This document shows, one piece after another, positions 43,292 to 54,408 of a stretch of 64,000 nt of DNA. The DNA is taken from assembly GCA_030544215.1 (NCBI GenBank), contig JARZZO010000003.1:23817879-23881878 (forward strand). Reading direction: 5' to 3'. Numbering within the stretch: the first letter of the stretch is position 1; each line of letters begins with the position of its first letter. The stretch is from Zantedeschia hybrid cultivar. Its lineage: Eukaryota; Streptophyta; Magnoliopsida; Alismatales; Araceae. The notes beneath the pieces were generated by a model. The model ran no database searches and was not told where the DNA came from. It was given only the letters and a program-made list of their open reading frames with translations. The translations under genes and the position numbers were made by a program.

Positions 43292-45500
43292 TGAGTCTGC
43301 GTGAGACTTGATTTATTGATTTTTATTGATGGATAATGATGAGAGGCATTTTTTAGTCTTTTTGGATTGATTTATATGGATGCATTGAAGATTTGTTTGA
43401 ATTTTTATGTTTGGAAATGAACATGAAGTTGAGTATGTGCAAGGATGCGCAGACTCATTTGTTACCAATGAGAATGCTTGTATTTATTTTGATTTTTGAT
43501 TTGTGAGAGGAATGAAAATCTTTTTTATGGTATTTTGATTGAAGTTGATGACATTTTTTATCAAGGAAGTCTAATAAACATTTCTTATTGTGTTTTTTCA
43601 TATTTGAAGTGAAGAGACTTTAGATTTGATTTGCAAGATATGGAAAAGTGTTTTTTATGTTTTCTTATTTAATTTGAGTGAAAAAATGCTTCAAGGATTT
43701 ATGCTTTTTATGTTTTGAACTTGTAGGTTTTGAAGAATAAGCAAGATGTGCAATTTCAATTGAAATGTGACCTCTTTTAGGTATTTTTTATATTTTGCAA
43801 AAGGGCAAAAATGAGTTTTATTTGATTTTTTGATTTACAGGAAGTATTTTATACTTATCTTGGGGTTTTTTATTTAATTTTAAAATAATTAAGGATGGAA
43901 AACTTAGATTTTTACAATTGAGGGTTGAGTCTGCACAAGGGAGCGCAGACTCATTTGTCACAAGTCTGTTTTTTACATTTTTTAAGTAATTTCAAGGAAA
44001 AACTTGACATTTTGTTTGGGTTTTTTATTTATAGGAAATATAGGATTTATCCTTGAGATTTTATCTTGATTTGAGGGAAAATTTATGGCTAAACTAGCAG
44101 ATTTTAAGAATTCAGGGTTGAGTCTGCGCTATAGGGTGCAGACTCATTTGTTACCAAAGTGTTTAGGTATTTTTTATATTTTTTTTCAAAGGGAGTTTTG
44201 AGATTTTATTTAATTTTTTGACTTATATAAAGTATAAATTTTTTATGTGAATTTTTGGATTTAATTTGGAGAGAAATTAAGGTCAAAAGGACCAATTTTG
44301 GGAATTCAGAGTTGAGTTTGCACAGGGTAGCGCAGACTCATTTTTCACCAATTTGTTTTTAAGGTTTTTTGTATTTTTTTCAAGAACAACTTGATGTTTT
44401 TATTTAATTTCCTGACAGATAAGAATAAACTTGATTTTTAGAGAGTTTTAAATCATCTTGAAGTGGTCGGGTTTATTTTTTGTGAATTTTAGGGTTGAGT
44501 CTGCACAATATTACGCAGACTCAAGTTTGAACTGTGAATTTCTTATTCATGAGTTGTTTTATTGGATTTTTTATGGGATAACTTGATTTTATGCTTTGTT
44601 TGGTGATGATTTATAGGTTTGGATCTGCGGGCATGATTCAGGGGCCAAGAGATGAGGTTTTAGCCTTGAGATTGATGCGCAGACTCAAGTTTAAAGATGA
44701 TTTTGAGCAAGATTCTTAAAAAAATGGAACGTCCTGAGGTTGAGGGGAATTCCAAGACTTTCAAAGTGCTGAGGAGCTTCAAAGATCAAGGAGACAGGAA
44801 AATGAGTTTGAGTCTGCGCAGGGGGTGCGCAGACTCAGCAGAACTTGTGATTTTTTATTTATTTGAGGGCAGTTGGATCCATTTTGTAAATGGATGTTTA
44901 TATCTGAATAAAATGGAGTATTTGAGATGTGATTTCAAAGGATTTGTGCAATTTAATTAACTATTTATTTGATTTTTTCACTTGAAATGAGCTTATGAAA
45001 AGTGTGCAGACTCAAAAGTCAATTTTGAAAGAAGTTTATTAATCTTGATTTATGTAGCATGGAATATTATTTTTATGGAGTTTTGACTTAGATATTGGAG
45101 TTATTAACCAATCTTTTTGTCTTTTGAGCCTAAGATAGGTGCGCAGACTCAACTTGAGTTTTGAAGATTTGTGTTTATTTTAAAGGGAGAATGTCCATTT
45201 TTTAACCTTTTCTGATTTAGATATCATCTAAATTTAGTTATTTTGAATCATTTGAGCCATAACAAATATCCTTGGTCCAAGAATCCACCTTTTGACAGTT
45301 TTTGGGTTGAATCTGCGCATAGATGCGCAGACTCAAGTTTGAAATTGATTTTTTAAGTTCCTGCACAGTTCAAGCTGCATTTAAGTAGTCCAAGGGGTTA
45401 GTTTCAACCAGCAAAGTTAGCATATGAAATCCGGAGTCGAGAAAAACCAATTATATCCCATTCCCAATCGAATTTCCATGATTATAAGTGCGCAGACTCA
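43292..45500 (-). repeat. Diverged ~140-200 bp tandem units, each with TGAGTCTGCGC...GCGCAGACTCA
   Basis: Motif sites at 43292, 43430/43447, 43926/43943, 44119/44137, 44313/44330, 44496/44514, 44677, 44809/44827, 45004, 45141, 45308/45325 and 45490. Where both arms are present they form a 28-29-nt inverted repeat with a 6-7-nt centre. Spacing is mostly 170-198 bp. Intervening AT-rich text repeats in degenerate form (GGTATTTTTTATATTTTTT, TTTAATTTTTTGACTTATA). The equivalent array in Ogre-2 runs 54712-56250. Confidence 0.85.
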
Positions 45501-45865
45501 AAATCTGAGTATAATTTTAGTTTTCTATCTCTTTAAACTTGAAGTGATTCAAGAATCACCACAAATTTAGGGAGGATAATACTTAGAAATCTCAGGAGTT
45601 GAGTATGGCTACGTAAAGCCTTTTCAAGGAGTGGTCCTTATGTGGATTTCTTCAAATGACATGATTTCTTCATGTTTATCCCATTGTTCGTGGATCGCTT
45701 TATAAAGCATTAAAAATCCTTAATATAATGATTTCAAGTTGAATTTCAACCTTTCATTAGGAAAACCTAACAAAGGTTTAGGATCTTCATGAAGGATCAT
45801 GGCATGAAGGGACCCGAAGGACCAACTCCCTTAAAAGGATATGTAATGGCTAATGGACCATAGGG

Positions 45866-46200
45866 ATGGCTGTAAAGGGGGGCGTGCGGAGCATCCAACC
45901 ACTCACCCAACAGGTGCCCTTAATGCCTTCAAGATGTAAGAAAAAACCTACGAGGGGTAATCCAAAGCATCTCTACAATTGGGGAGCAAGGAACTCCACC
46001 AATTCCCCTAGAGGATCACATGTAGTCATGAACCATGGAGGTGGCTATAAAGGGGGGCGTGCCGAGCATCCAACCACTCACCCAAAGGGTGCCCTTAATG
46101 CCATCGACACGCAAAGGTTATCTACAGGAAATCACCCATTCTATTTCTACATTTGGGGAGAAAGGAACTCCTCCAACTCATTGGGACATTGGGACATATC
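45866..46200 (-). repeat. Two-copy repeat of about 170 bp in Ogre LTR
   Basis: Both units contain GGGGGGCGTG...GAGCATCC, CCAACCACTCACCCAA and ATTGGGGAG/TTTGGGGAG-type text. Also present at 56615-56940 in Ogre-2; one unit remains at 13573. Confidence 0.8.
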
Positions 46201-47706
46201 ATCTAAATGAACCCATAGTAATGGGAACATAAGAATGATGTTCTTTCTATGAGGGCCCTTGATGGGTTGCCCAACATGAGATTGTTGGCACCCTTAGATC
46301 GGGACTTCTTTGGAAAACATCGGAAAACATTTAAAATCTTAAAACATATAACAAGATTTCGGATTAAAACATTAAGAGCTTAACAACCAAAAATCCAAGC
46401 CATTTAGGACCTTCATTGGGCCTCAAACGGACAGCCTTAGGTCCAAAAAACATTTGGACAGCTTGGGGGAGGATCAAAGAATCACCTCAAGCCCAAAAAC
46501 CCAACTAAAAGAGGCGCAGACTCAAATCTGCACACAGGCACTGAGTCTGCGTAGGGAGGCGCAGTCTCATGAACAGTGATAGCAGACTCGTCACTTTAGC
46601 ACTGCAGACTGCAGACTCAAGCTGAAACCCGGATTTTCGGTGAAAAATGGGTTTAAATCTAACCCAAATGATAGAAAATAAGGTATAAAAGGTATAAAAT
46701 CTAAAATCTTTATTTAAAGTATATTTAAGATACATTTTTTTAGGAAAATATCATGAAAAACTTGAATATGAACATATGAGAAACTTAAGTATATTTTTTA
46801 TCTTTTCCATAGATCTCTCCTTTTTGGCTCCATGTTAGAGGGTTTATACTCAAATAAGCTCATCCCCAACTAGTGAGGGAACCTCCTTAAGAACCTCTAG
46901 GGCCTAAACCCTTAGCCATTAAAGGAAAAAATCTTACCAAAACCGATTCCGTCATAATATGAAAAACAGAAACTTAGATCTTAAGATTTATGAAACTTAG
47001 GGGATTTCTCTTGGTGTTTGGCCTTGGGGGAACATCCTCCATGGAGGGGATGTGCTCCTAAGGGTCATGGAAGGCCAAGCCACCTTGAAAAAACCCAAAA
47101 CCAAAGACAAATAAATGCAAAACCATTTTTCAGGAAATCTAGACAGCAAAACACATTTCGAACTATAGCTCCATATTTAGGGGGCTTCAAGGCTTGAGGA
47201 GACCATTTCTTTGAACTAGAAAGGCCCCTCTTCCATCCCCACAAAATAAACACAAGTCTTATGAAGGAAAAATAGCATTTAAAGCAAGATAACCAGCAGA
47301 TCCACAAAACAGACACAGGAAATCTGAACTTTGCATTTCTATTGCTTTCAATCACCATAGATGAACGTCAAGAGGGAGATAGAAGCTCTCATTGACATTA
47401 ATGAAAGAAAAAGCTGAGGAAAGTAAGAACATTAAGAACAAAAAACCATCCCCCATCCCCACTCTACCTTAAAAAGAGGATGAGGGAAAGAAAATGGCTC
47501 CAAGGGCCAACTCTCTTGCTCTCTTCCTATCTAGCACTTTTCCTTTCTTTTCTTCTTCTTCTCTAACTCTCTTTTCTATCTTGAGATGCAGGAAATGGAG
47601 GGGAACGAGGAGGGAGATGTGCTCCTCCAAGTTCTCTCACTTTTCTACTTCTTTTTCTTTTTTGTGGGCTTTTGTCTCCAACTCTTTCTTGGAGAAGATG
47701 GTGGTT

Positions 47707-47714
47707 CTTTTATA
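47707..47714 (-). promoter_or_regulatory. TATA box of Ogre-1 5' LTR
   Basis: TATAAAAG in minus sense, conserved at 24013-24020 and 60007-60014, upstream of a purine-rich leader. Confidence 0.6.
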
Positions 47715-48659
47715 GATAAAGTTGGGTTACTTTTGGGCTGTAGATTAGGCATCTATTAGCCTTGGATTAGGGATAAGAAATCCCTCTTAAGATCCCTCCA
47801 ATGAGGCCACGACACTTGAAGAATCATGATTAGCTTTCCTTTCGCTTTTCACCTACCACCTTCTAGAAGAATCTTGAAGGGGGGACCACTCTCTTTTCTT
47901 TTTATCCTCCTTTGGGCAGATTTGAACATGGGCCAAAGGGGTAAGAATAGGCCATGGGGGGGACCATTTGGGGCCCTTTAAAGGCTGCCACGAAATTGGG
48001 CCTTGACCTTCACTTTTTAGGCCCAAAATGACCCTAATGGGCTTCTTTTTGCTTGAGATAATGGGCCCGGGCCTGCCCCTTAAGTTTCTTCATCCTTTGG
48101 GCTTAAAGTAGCCCCTTTTTGACTTCCTATGGCTTGCAAAATTAGGCTTGGCTGCGGCCCCTTAAATTTTCTTCATTTGAACATTCTTGAAAAATTGTTT
48201 GGACCTTTTCTTGCTTAAGATAATAGGCCCGGTTGTGCCATTCAATTTCCTTTGATTTGGGCCTTCTTGATTGATCTTTAAGGCTCTTGCCTTGTTCAAT
48301 TTTTAGGTGACAACAGACACTTATGGGTGGATGATTGTGAATGGGAAGACTCAATTCCTCACATAAACCCGGGTTCATATTAGGTGATTTTAGGTACAAC
48401 CTGCTCGGCGGCCAAGTGGGAATCCCTGGCTCGCGGAGACTCACGGAGGTTCCCAACAGAATAAGACTAGTCACACCCGAGTGGGAATCCTCAGGTGGAG
48501 AGTCAAATATTGTGGGAGAGGTAACTAGAGATGTGATGCCGGCTCTTCCTTAAAAACCCCCTGGAGAGTACCCTGAAAAAACCCAGTAACTTAACAAAGA
48601 ACGGGCCAGAACATACAATGAACACCAATAGGAAAAGTATGTACCATACATGGACAGCA

Positions 48660-48895
48660 CAAATGGATGGCCAATGGAGTGGCCGTCAAAGTGGGGACGA
48701 TGGCCAGAGGATTGGCCGTCAAAGGAGGAGGACGGCCAGGGGATGGACCGTCCAAGGGGAGAGGACGGCCAGGGGCCTGGCCGTCTAAGAAGCTCGACGG
48801 CTAGGCAAGTTGGCCATCCAAAGTGTTGGATGGCCAACCGTCTGGCCGTCTGGTAGCTTAGACGGCCAAGTTACAGGCCGTCCAGATTAAAAAAT
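48660..48895 (-). repeat. GGCCGTC hairpin array in LTR-T leader
   Basis: About seven stem-loops with roughly 8-10-nt variable loops: GGCCGTC/GACGGCC, a pair built on CCGTCC/GGACGG, GGCCATCC/GGATGGCC and GGCCGTCT/AGACGGCC. Arms change together between units. Confidence 0.75.
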
Positions 48896-48963
48896 AAAAA
48901 AATAAAAAATGTCAGGGGCCTTACCTTCTTACCTTTGGTTACGGTGCGTGCAGCGAGCAAGTA

Positions 48964-48983
48964 GGGTCCCACCGTGATCGCCA
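48964..48983 (-). other. LTR-T primer binding site
   Basis: TGGCGATCACGGTGGGACCC in minus sense, 6 nt after the LTR end CCTACA. Similar in layout to Tat primer sites; tRNA not assigned. Confidence 0.65.
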
Positions 48984-48989
48984 GAGGGC

Positions 48990-50781
48990 TGTAGGCGCCT
49001 GGAACGTCCCCGCCGCTGCTGTCTCCTTCGGGCGAGGGCTTCTCCGTTCGTCTTAGCACTACGGCGATTTGGACGGGGTTAGGAATTGAAGTATGTGATT
49101 GCCAGGAGCATTACCTTACGGTCCCTGTGCTCCGCAATATGGTGAGATTGATCGCGTTCTAGTAGAGCGGGAGCTGACCGGTTCCTCTTCTCTACCTTCG
49201 GCCGGCTGAAGGGGGAGAGCTCAGTAGTCTGCACGCAAGATGTGGTAAGAGCTCCTGAAAAGAAAAGACAAAACAGAGAAAAGAAATAGCCCGATTAGAA
49301 CTGCGACATGTAGAATATGTTCATGCATACAAATAAACGAGCTGAAATTGAAAGGGGATGCACCGGATGGGTGTTTGGGGAGGGAAGGTGACCATATGTT
49401 ATGGCCACGCACCTCCCGTTTTTTTGTTTGAAACCTCTGTTAGAGTGGGTGATAGGATGTCCTAGAATGCATGCAATGAAGTGTACGTGTGTGCCATCAT
49501 GATAAGATGGATGGGTTGTAGTAAAAGGAGACTATGATATGTAGAAAAGTGGAGAGTGTAGTAAGTAGAAAAGAAAGAGGGGAAGAGTTAGAAGAACAAG
49601 TCCATGTCGGAGGAATTCCAAGTGCTCCAGTTCTGCTGCCTGCAACCTCCAAACTGGCCAACCTCCAAAAATCCAACCTTCAATCCTCGCCCACCAACCC
49701 CTATTCTGGGAGGAGTAAGAGGGTTTAAATAGGAGAGGAGAAAATAGGGGAAATTCCACTTCTAAATCCTTGTTAATCATCAAAGAACCAATAAGAAGTG
49801 GTCAAGAGTCGGAGGTTATGTGCGTGGCAGTCGCCGGAGTGGGGAGTGATCGGAGTAGTGGGGATGAGGGTGCCGAGTGGAGGAGATCGTGGGAAGACGA
49901 GGTCAAGGTGGAGGTTAGGGGAATGGACGGTCAACTATCTTGCCTTCTAATTCCGTGGAAGGCCAGGTAGCTGGCCTGTCATGAAAAGGTGGAAGGTGGC
50001 CCAGTTGGCCTTCCAAGGGTGGTGGAAGGCAAGGGGTGACCTTCCAAGGGTAGTAGAAGGCGAGGGGTCGCCTTCCAAGGGTGGTGGAAGGTAAGGGGTG
50101 GTCTTCCAAGGGTAGTAGAAGGCGAGGGGTGGCCTTCCAAGGATGGTGGAAGGCGGCCTGGTTGGCCTTCCACGAAAAGGTTACGAAAAATGAAAAAGGT
50201 GGCCAAAAGGTGGAAGGCAAGGTAGCTGGCCTTCCACGGGTGGTGGAAGGCGGGCTGGTTGGCCTTCCAAGAATGGTGGAAGGCAAGGGGTGGCCTTCCA
50301 AGAGTGGTGGAAGGCAAGGGGTGGCCTTCCAAGAGTGGTGGAAGGCAAGGGGTGGCCTTCCAAGGGTAGTGGAAGGCGAGGGGTGGCCTTTCAAGGATGG
50401 GGGAAGGCGGGTTGGTTGGCCTTCCACGAAAATGTGGCGAAAAATGAAAAAAGTGGCCAAAAGGTGGAAGGCAAGGTAGCTAGCCTTCCACGGGGGGTGG
50501 AAGGCAGGCTGGTTTGCCTTCCAAGAATGGTGGAAGGCAAGGGGTGGCCTTCTAAGGGTGGTGGAAGGCAAGGGGTGGCCTTCCAAGGGTGGTGGAAGGT
50601 GGGCTGGTTGGCTTTCCACGGAAAGGTGGCAAAAGCCGAGATTGGTTAATAGGCCTGATTATTTAGTGGGCTGAGAAAATTGGATGGATTAAATGAGATG
50701 GCTAAGGTGGTGGGTTTGATGGTGATGGGCTAATGGTGACTGGGGTTTACGACCAAAAGGGGTCCAAAATCAGTGTCTACA
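48990..50781 (-). repeat. LTR-T 5' LTR
   Basis: Outer part 49981-50635 is the hairpin array; a TATTTAAA box in minus sense lies at 49724-49731. The last 150 bp matches 13420-13556 nearly base for base. Small frames on both strands within the array are repeat artefacts. Confidence 0.8.
49981..50635 (-). repeat. 31-bp tandem hairpin array
   Basis: About 17 units of CCTTCCA-7 nt-TGGAAGG joined by CAAGGGGTGG-like linkers. A longer unit of about 250 bp including ACGAAAA...GGTGGCCAAAAGG is duplicated (50161-50395 and 50418-50635). Confidence 0.85.
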
Positions 50782-53700
50782 CTAGGAACAGAATGCCAGT
50801 CATTAGGGAGCGGGGAGGTGTCCCTAGTGGATCTGAGGCCGGTAGGCCGAATATGGAGCGTTTTATGGAGGCTATAATGGACACGATGGCTAGATACCAG
50901 ACTCGAGACCCTAGTGAGAGTTCTAGTACTCGGGGAGAGCCTTTAGCTGCTCTGGAAAGGTTCCTGAAGCTGAAGCCGCCTCATTTTACCGGTCATCCTG
51001 ACCCTGATGAGGCCGTTCATTGGCTGAGGGAGTTGGAGAAGACTTTTGATACCATGGATGGTGGGGCAGTTGAGAGGACTCCGTTGGCTACCTTCATGTT
51101 GAAGGATGATGCCTATGACTGGTGGACCACTTTGAAGAGTTTGTCTTATGTGGATAGGAATCTCAGGGAGATTCCATGGGAGACATTTGTGAAGGAATTC
51201 AATGCGCAGTACTTCCCTAGGCATGTCCAGAAGGCCAAGGAGAGGGAATTTATGGAGTTGACCCAAGGAAGCATGACAGTGCTTAAGTACCAAATGAAGT
51301 TTGTTTCGCCTGGGAGGTTCGTGCCTTTTATTTCAAGAGACGAGGAGCGTCAGACTGAGAGGTTTGTAGATGGACTGAGGTACAATTTGAGGAGTCTTTT
51401 GGCATCCCACTGTCGTATGGACTTGGCATCAGCGGTTAGATGTGCCACAGCAGTAGAGGCACAGCATGATCAGTCGGCTCGGGAGAGGGGACTGACTACT
51501 CAGGGGCCAGCTTATGGCAAGGGAAAGACAGCAACAGCAGCAGCTCCTTTGTCCGGATCAGGATCGTCTTCACTCGGCTCCTGATTCAGGAGGTTCTTTC
51601 GAGGTGCTGGTAGCAGCAGTGGCAGCAGTGGTAGTAGTAAACCCAGGCAGAGCCAGCAGAGTCAGTCGGTGTCCAATGCTCAGCAGGAGGCAGCTCAGAG
51701 GCTTCCGACAGCTTGTCGACATTGCGGTGGTATTCACGGTGGGACTCAGTGTCCTGCATTTTATGGGAGGTGTTACACTTGTGGACAGCAGGGCCATTTG
51801 ACGAGATATTGCCCGCAGGGGCATGGTCAGGGGCAGGGACTAGGTGATCAGAAGAAGCAGAGGACCCAGGGGAGAGTTCTTGCTATCACCAGGAAGGAGG
51901 CTCGTACGTCCAACTTGGTGGAAGGTACACTTTCTGTCCTTGGGAACTCTGCACATGTGTTAATTGATTCGGGTGCTTCGCATTCTTTTATTTTTGAGCA
52001 GTTCGTAGATATTCTTTCTGCAGCCGTTGATGAGATATCTGATGGACTGATGGTAAAGGTTCCTTCTAGGGATTTCATGTTGTCTTATAACTGTTTGAGT
52101 GAGGTTCCCTTGATCATTGAGGGTCATGAGTTACCTGCCCAGTTAGTAGTGCTTGCCATTCATGACTTTGATGTCATCTTGGGCATGGATTGGTTGGAGG
52201 CTTATTATGCCAAAGTGGACTGCCACAGGAAGAGGGTGCGTTTCTCTATTCCGGACATCCTGACCTTCGACTTCCAAGGTATTACGCTCTCTTCTCGTGG
52301 TATTCTTATTTCTGCCTTTAAGGCCCAGAGGTTGCTTGTTGGTGGCTGTGAGGCTTTCCTTGCCTCTATTGTTTTTGCTGGTGTTAGTAGTAGTTCCAGT
52401 CCTTGGGAGATGCCTGTAGTTTGTGACTTTGTTGATGTGTTTCCTGAGGAGTTGCCTGGCCTTCCTCCTCAGCGAGAGGTTGAGTTCACTATTGAGCTTG
52501 CACCAGGTACGGCGCCCTTGTCTAAGGCCCCGTATCGGATGGCCCCGGCCGAACTCGCTGAGTTAAAGGCGCAGTTGCAAGAATTGTTGGATAAGGGCTT
52601 TAATCATCCCAATACTTCTCCGTGGGGTGCTCCAGTTCTATTTGTCAGGAAGAATGATGGTTCTCTGAGGTTGTGTATTGATTATAGACAGCTGAACCAA
52701 GTGACGATAAAGAACAAGTACCCACTTCCGAGGATCGATGATCTGATGGATCAGTTGCAGTCTACGGTATTTTCGAAGATTGACTTGAGATCAGGGTATT
52801 ATCAGATGAGGATCCGTGAGGTTGATGTGAGTAAGATGGCTTTTAGGACTCGGTATGGACATTATGAGTTTTTGGTTATGCCTTTCGGCTTGACCAATGC
52901 TCCGGTGGCTTTTATGGATTTGATGAACCAGGTCTTCAGGGCCTACCTGGATCAGTTTGTGGCGGTATTTGTAGATGATATTTTGGTATATTTTTCTTCT
53001 AAGGAAGAGCATGCCACTCATCTTCAGGTGGTGTTTCAGGTTCTGAGAGAGCACCAACTCTATGCCAAGTTTAGCAAGTGTGAATTCTAGCTAGATAAGG
53101 TGCACTTCCTGGGGCATGTCATTTCTGGTGATGGCATTGCAGTGGATCTAGCCAAGATTGAGGCAGTGATGGATTGGGGCAGACCGACAACAATAACTGA
53201 AATCAGGAGCTTCTTGGGGTTAGCAGGGTATTATAGACAGTTCGTCTAGGATTTTTCTTCCATAGCGACCCCCTTGTCGAGGTTGACTCGTAAGGGAGTT
53301 CGTTTTGTGTAAACCGAGGAATGTGAGCGGAGTTTCATCGAGTTGAAGACTCGCCTCACTACGGCTCCAGTGCTGGTGCTTCCATCAGCTTCCGGTGGAT
53401 TTGTGGTTTATTCAGATGCATCTCGTCAAGGTTTGGGTGCAGTTCTGATGCAGCATGGTAAGGTTGTGGCCTATGCTTCTAGGCAGCTGAAGAAGCATAA
53501 GGAGAACTATCCCACTCATGACTTAGAGTTGGCAGTTGTTGTGTTTGCACTAAAGATCTGGCGGCACTATTTATATGGAGAGAAATTCCAGGTTTTTAGC
53601 GATCACAAGAGTCTGAAGTATGTATTCACGCAGAAGGATCTGAACTTGAGACAGCGCAGGTGGATGGAGTTCATCAAAGATTATGATCTCGACCTTTCGT

Positions 53701-54408
53701 ATCATCCGGGCAAGGCACATGTGGTGGCAGACGCCTTGAGTCGAAAGACGGTCGTATCATATCTTATGGTTCAAGAATGGAGGTTATTTGAGCAGGTTGT
53801 GGAATCTTTCCTTAGGGTTCCGCGAGAGGCTGATAGAGCCGTGTTGGCCAGCTTAACTGTGAGGCCAGCAGTGTACCATGCTGTGATCGAGGCTCAGAGG
53901 GCAGATGCAGAGTTACCGCAGGTTCTCCAGACACCCGAGGTGGAGTTGTGGGATGATGGTACAGTCAGATTTAGAGGCAGACTCTATGTCCCAGCCGAGG
54001 AAGACGCGCGCAGGAGTATCCTGGATGAGGCGCACCGTTCTAGATATGCAGTGCATCTCGGAACGACTAAGATGTATCATTGTTTGAGGAGGCACTTTTG
54101 GTGGCTTGGTATGAAGAAGGACGTGGCTGATTATGTGGCAAGGTGCTTGACTTGCCAGCAGGTTAAGGCAGAACACCAGAGACCAGGAGGATTGTTGCAG
54201 CCTTTGCCGATCCCGAAATGGAAGTGGGAACACGTGACTATGAACTTTGTGATGGGATTACCTGTGTCCCTTGGCAGAAGAGACGCGATATGGGTCATTG
54301 TTGATCGATTGACCAAGTCAGCACACTTTCTAGCTATTAGGAAAGACTGGTCAGTCGGTAAGTTGGCTAAGTTGTTTGTAGACCGGATCATCTTTCTGCA
54401 CGGGGTGC
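50782..54408 (+). pseudogene. gag-pol: Tekay/Del-type Ty3/gypsy gag-pol, truncated at both ends
   Basis: Single frame with stops at 51582, 53088, 53247 and 53310. Gag: FLKLKPPHFTGHPDPDEAVHWL, zinc knuckle CYTCGQQGHLTRYC (51770s). Protease DSGASHSF. RT: KIDLRSGYYQ and FVDDILVY, aspartates kept. RNase H: SDASRQGLGAVL, FSDHKSLKY, VVADALSRK. Integrase zinc finger (HLGTTKMY...CLTCQQ) and the start of the core, where the first acidic position reads MNF with Asn. The reading ends inside integrase at 54408, where Ogre-2 LTR begins, so any chromodomain is lost from the window. The 5' end, with LTR and PBS, is cut by LTR-T. Confidence 0.88.

Larger units (their letters stand above)
13557..48315 (-). 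mobile_element. Ogre-1: giant Tat-lineage Ty3/gypsy retrotransposon with antisense PMD gene
   Basis: Minus-strand order: 5' LTR 48315-42990 (5326 bp), PBS 42981-42964, gag-protease, RT, RNase H, second archaeal-type RNase H, integrase (to 34246), tandem-repeat zone, antisense PMD gene, PPT 24635-24621, 3' LTR 24620-22794 plus 14017-13557. The internal region is about 18.4 kb. The 3' LTR lacks the part equivalent to 42990-46017 and is split by copia-1. The second RNase H and the very long LTR point to the Ogre/Tat group. All coding parts carry stops or frameshifts. Confidence 0.88.
42990..48315 (-). repeat. Ogre-1 5' LTR, 5326 bp
   Basis: TGTTGTCACC...ATACGACA in minus sense. From the upper end: U3-like part, TATA box TATAAAAG in minus sense at 47707-47714, CT/GA-rich leader, two-copy repeat 45866-46200, then an array of diverged units each with a GCGCAGACTCA palindrome (43292-45500). 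A plus-strand frame of 73-75 codons (47494-47715) recurs at 23800 and 59792. Confidence 0.9.
48316..50781 (-). mobile_element. LTR-T element fragment: 5' LTR, PBS and leader (Tat-like)
   Basis: LTR 48990-50781 (1792 bp, TGTAGACACC...GCGCCTACA in minus sense), PBS 48964-48983, leader 48963-48316. It has no coding part; the leader is interrupted at 48315 by the start of Ogre-1. The TGTAGACACC start resembles the Ogre start TGTTGTCACC. Its right edge abuts Tekay coding sequence, so it was probably inserted there (inference). Confidence 0.75.

Noticed and set aside
44697..44960. 87-codon plus-strand frame within the Ogre LTR
   Set aside because: Contains the palindromic motif repeat and is not open in the Ogre-2 counterpart.
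49915..50649. Pro/His-rich or Gly/Trp-rich frames up to 234 codons on both strands
   Set aside because: Direct product of the 31-bp array whose unit length allows open frames; unit number differs between copies.
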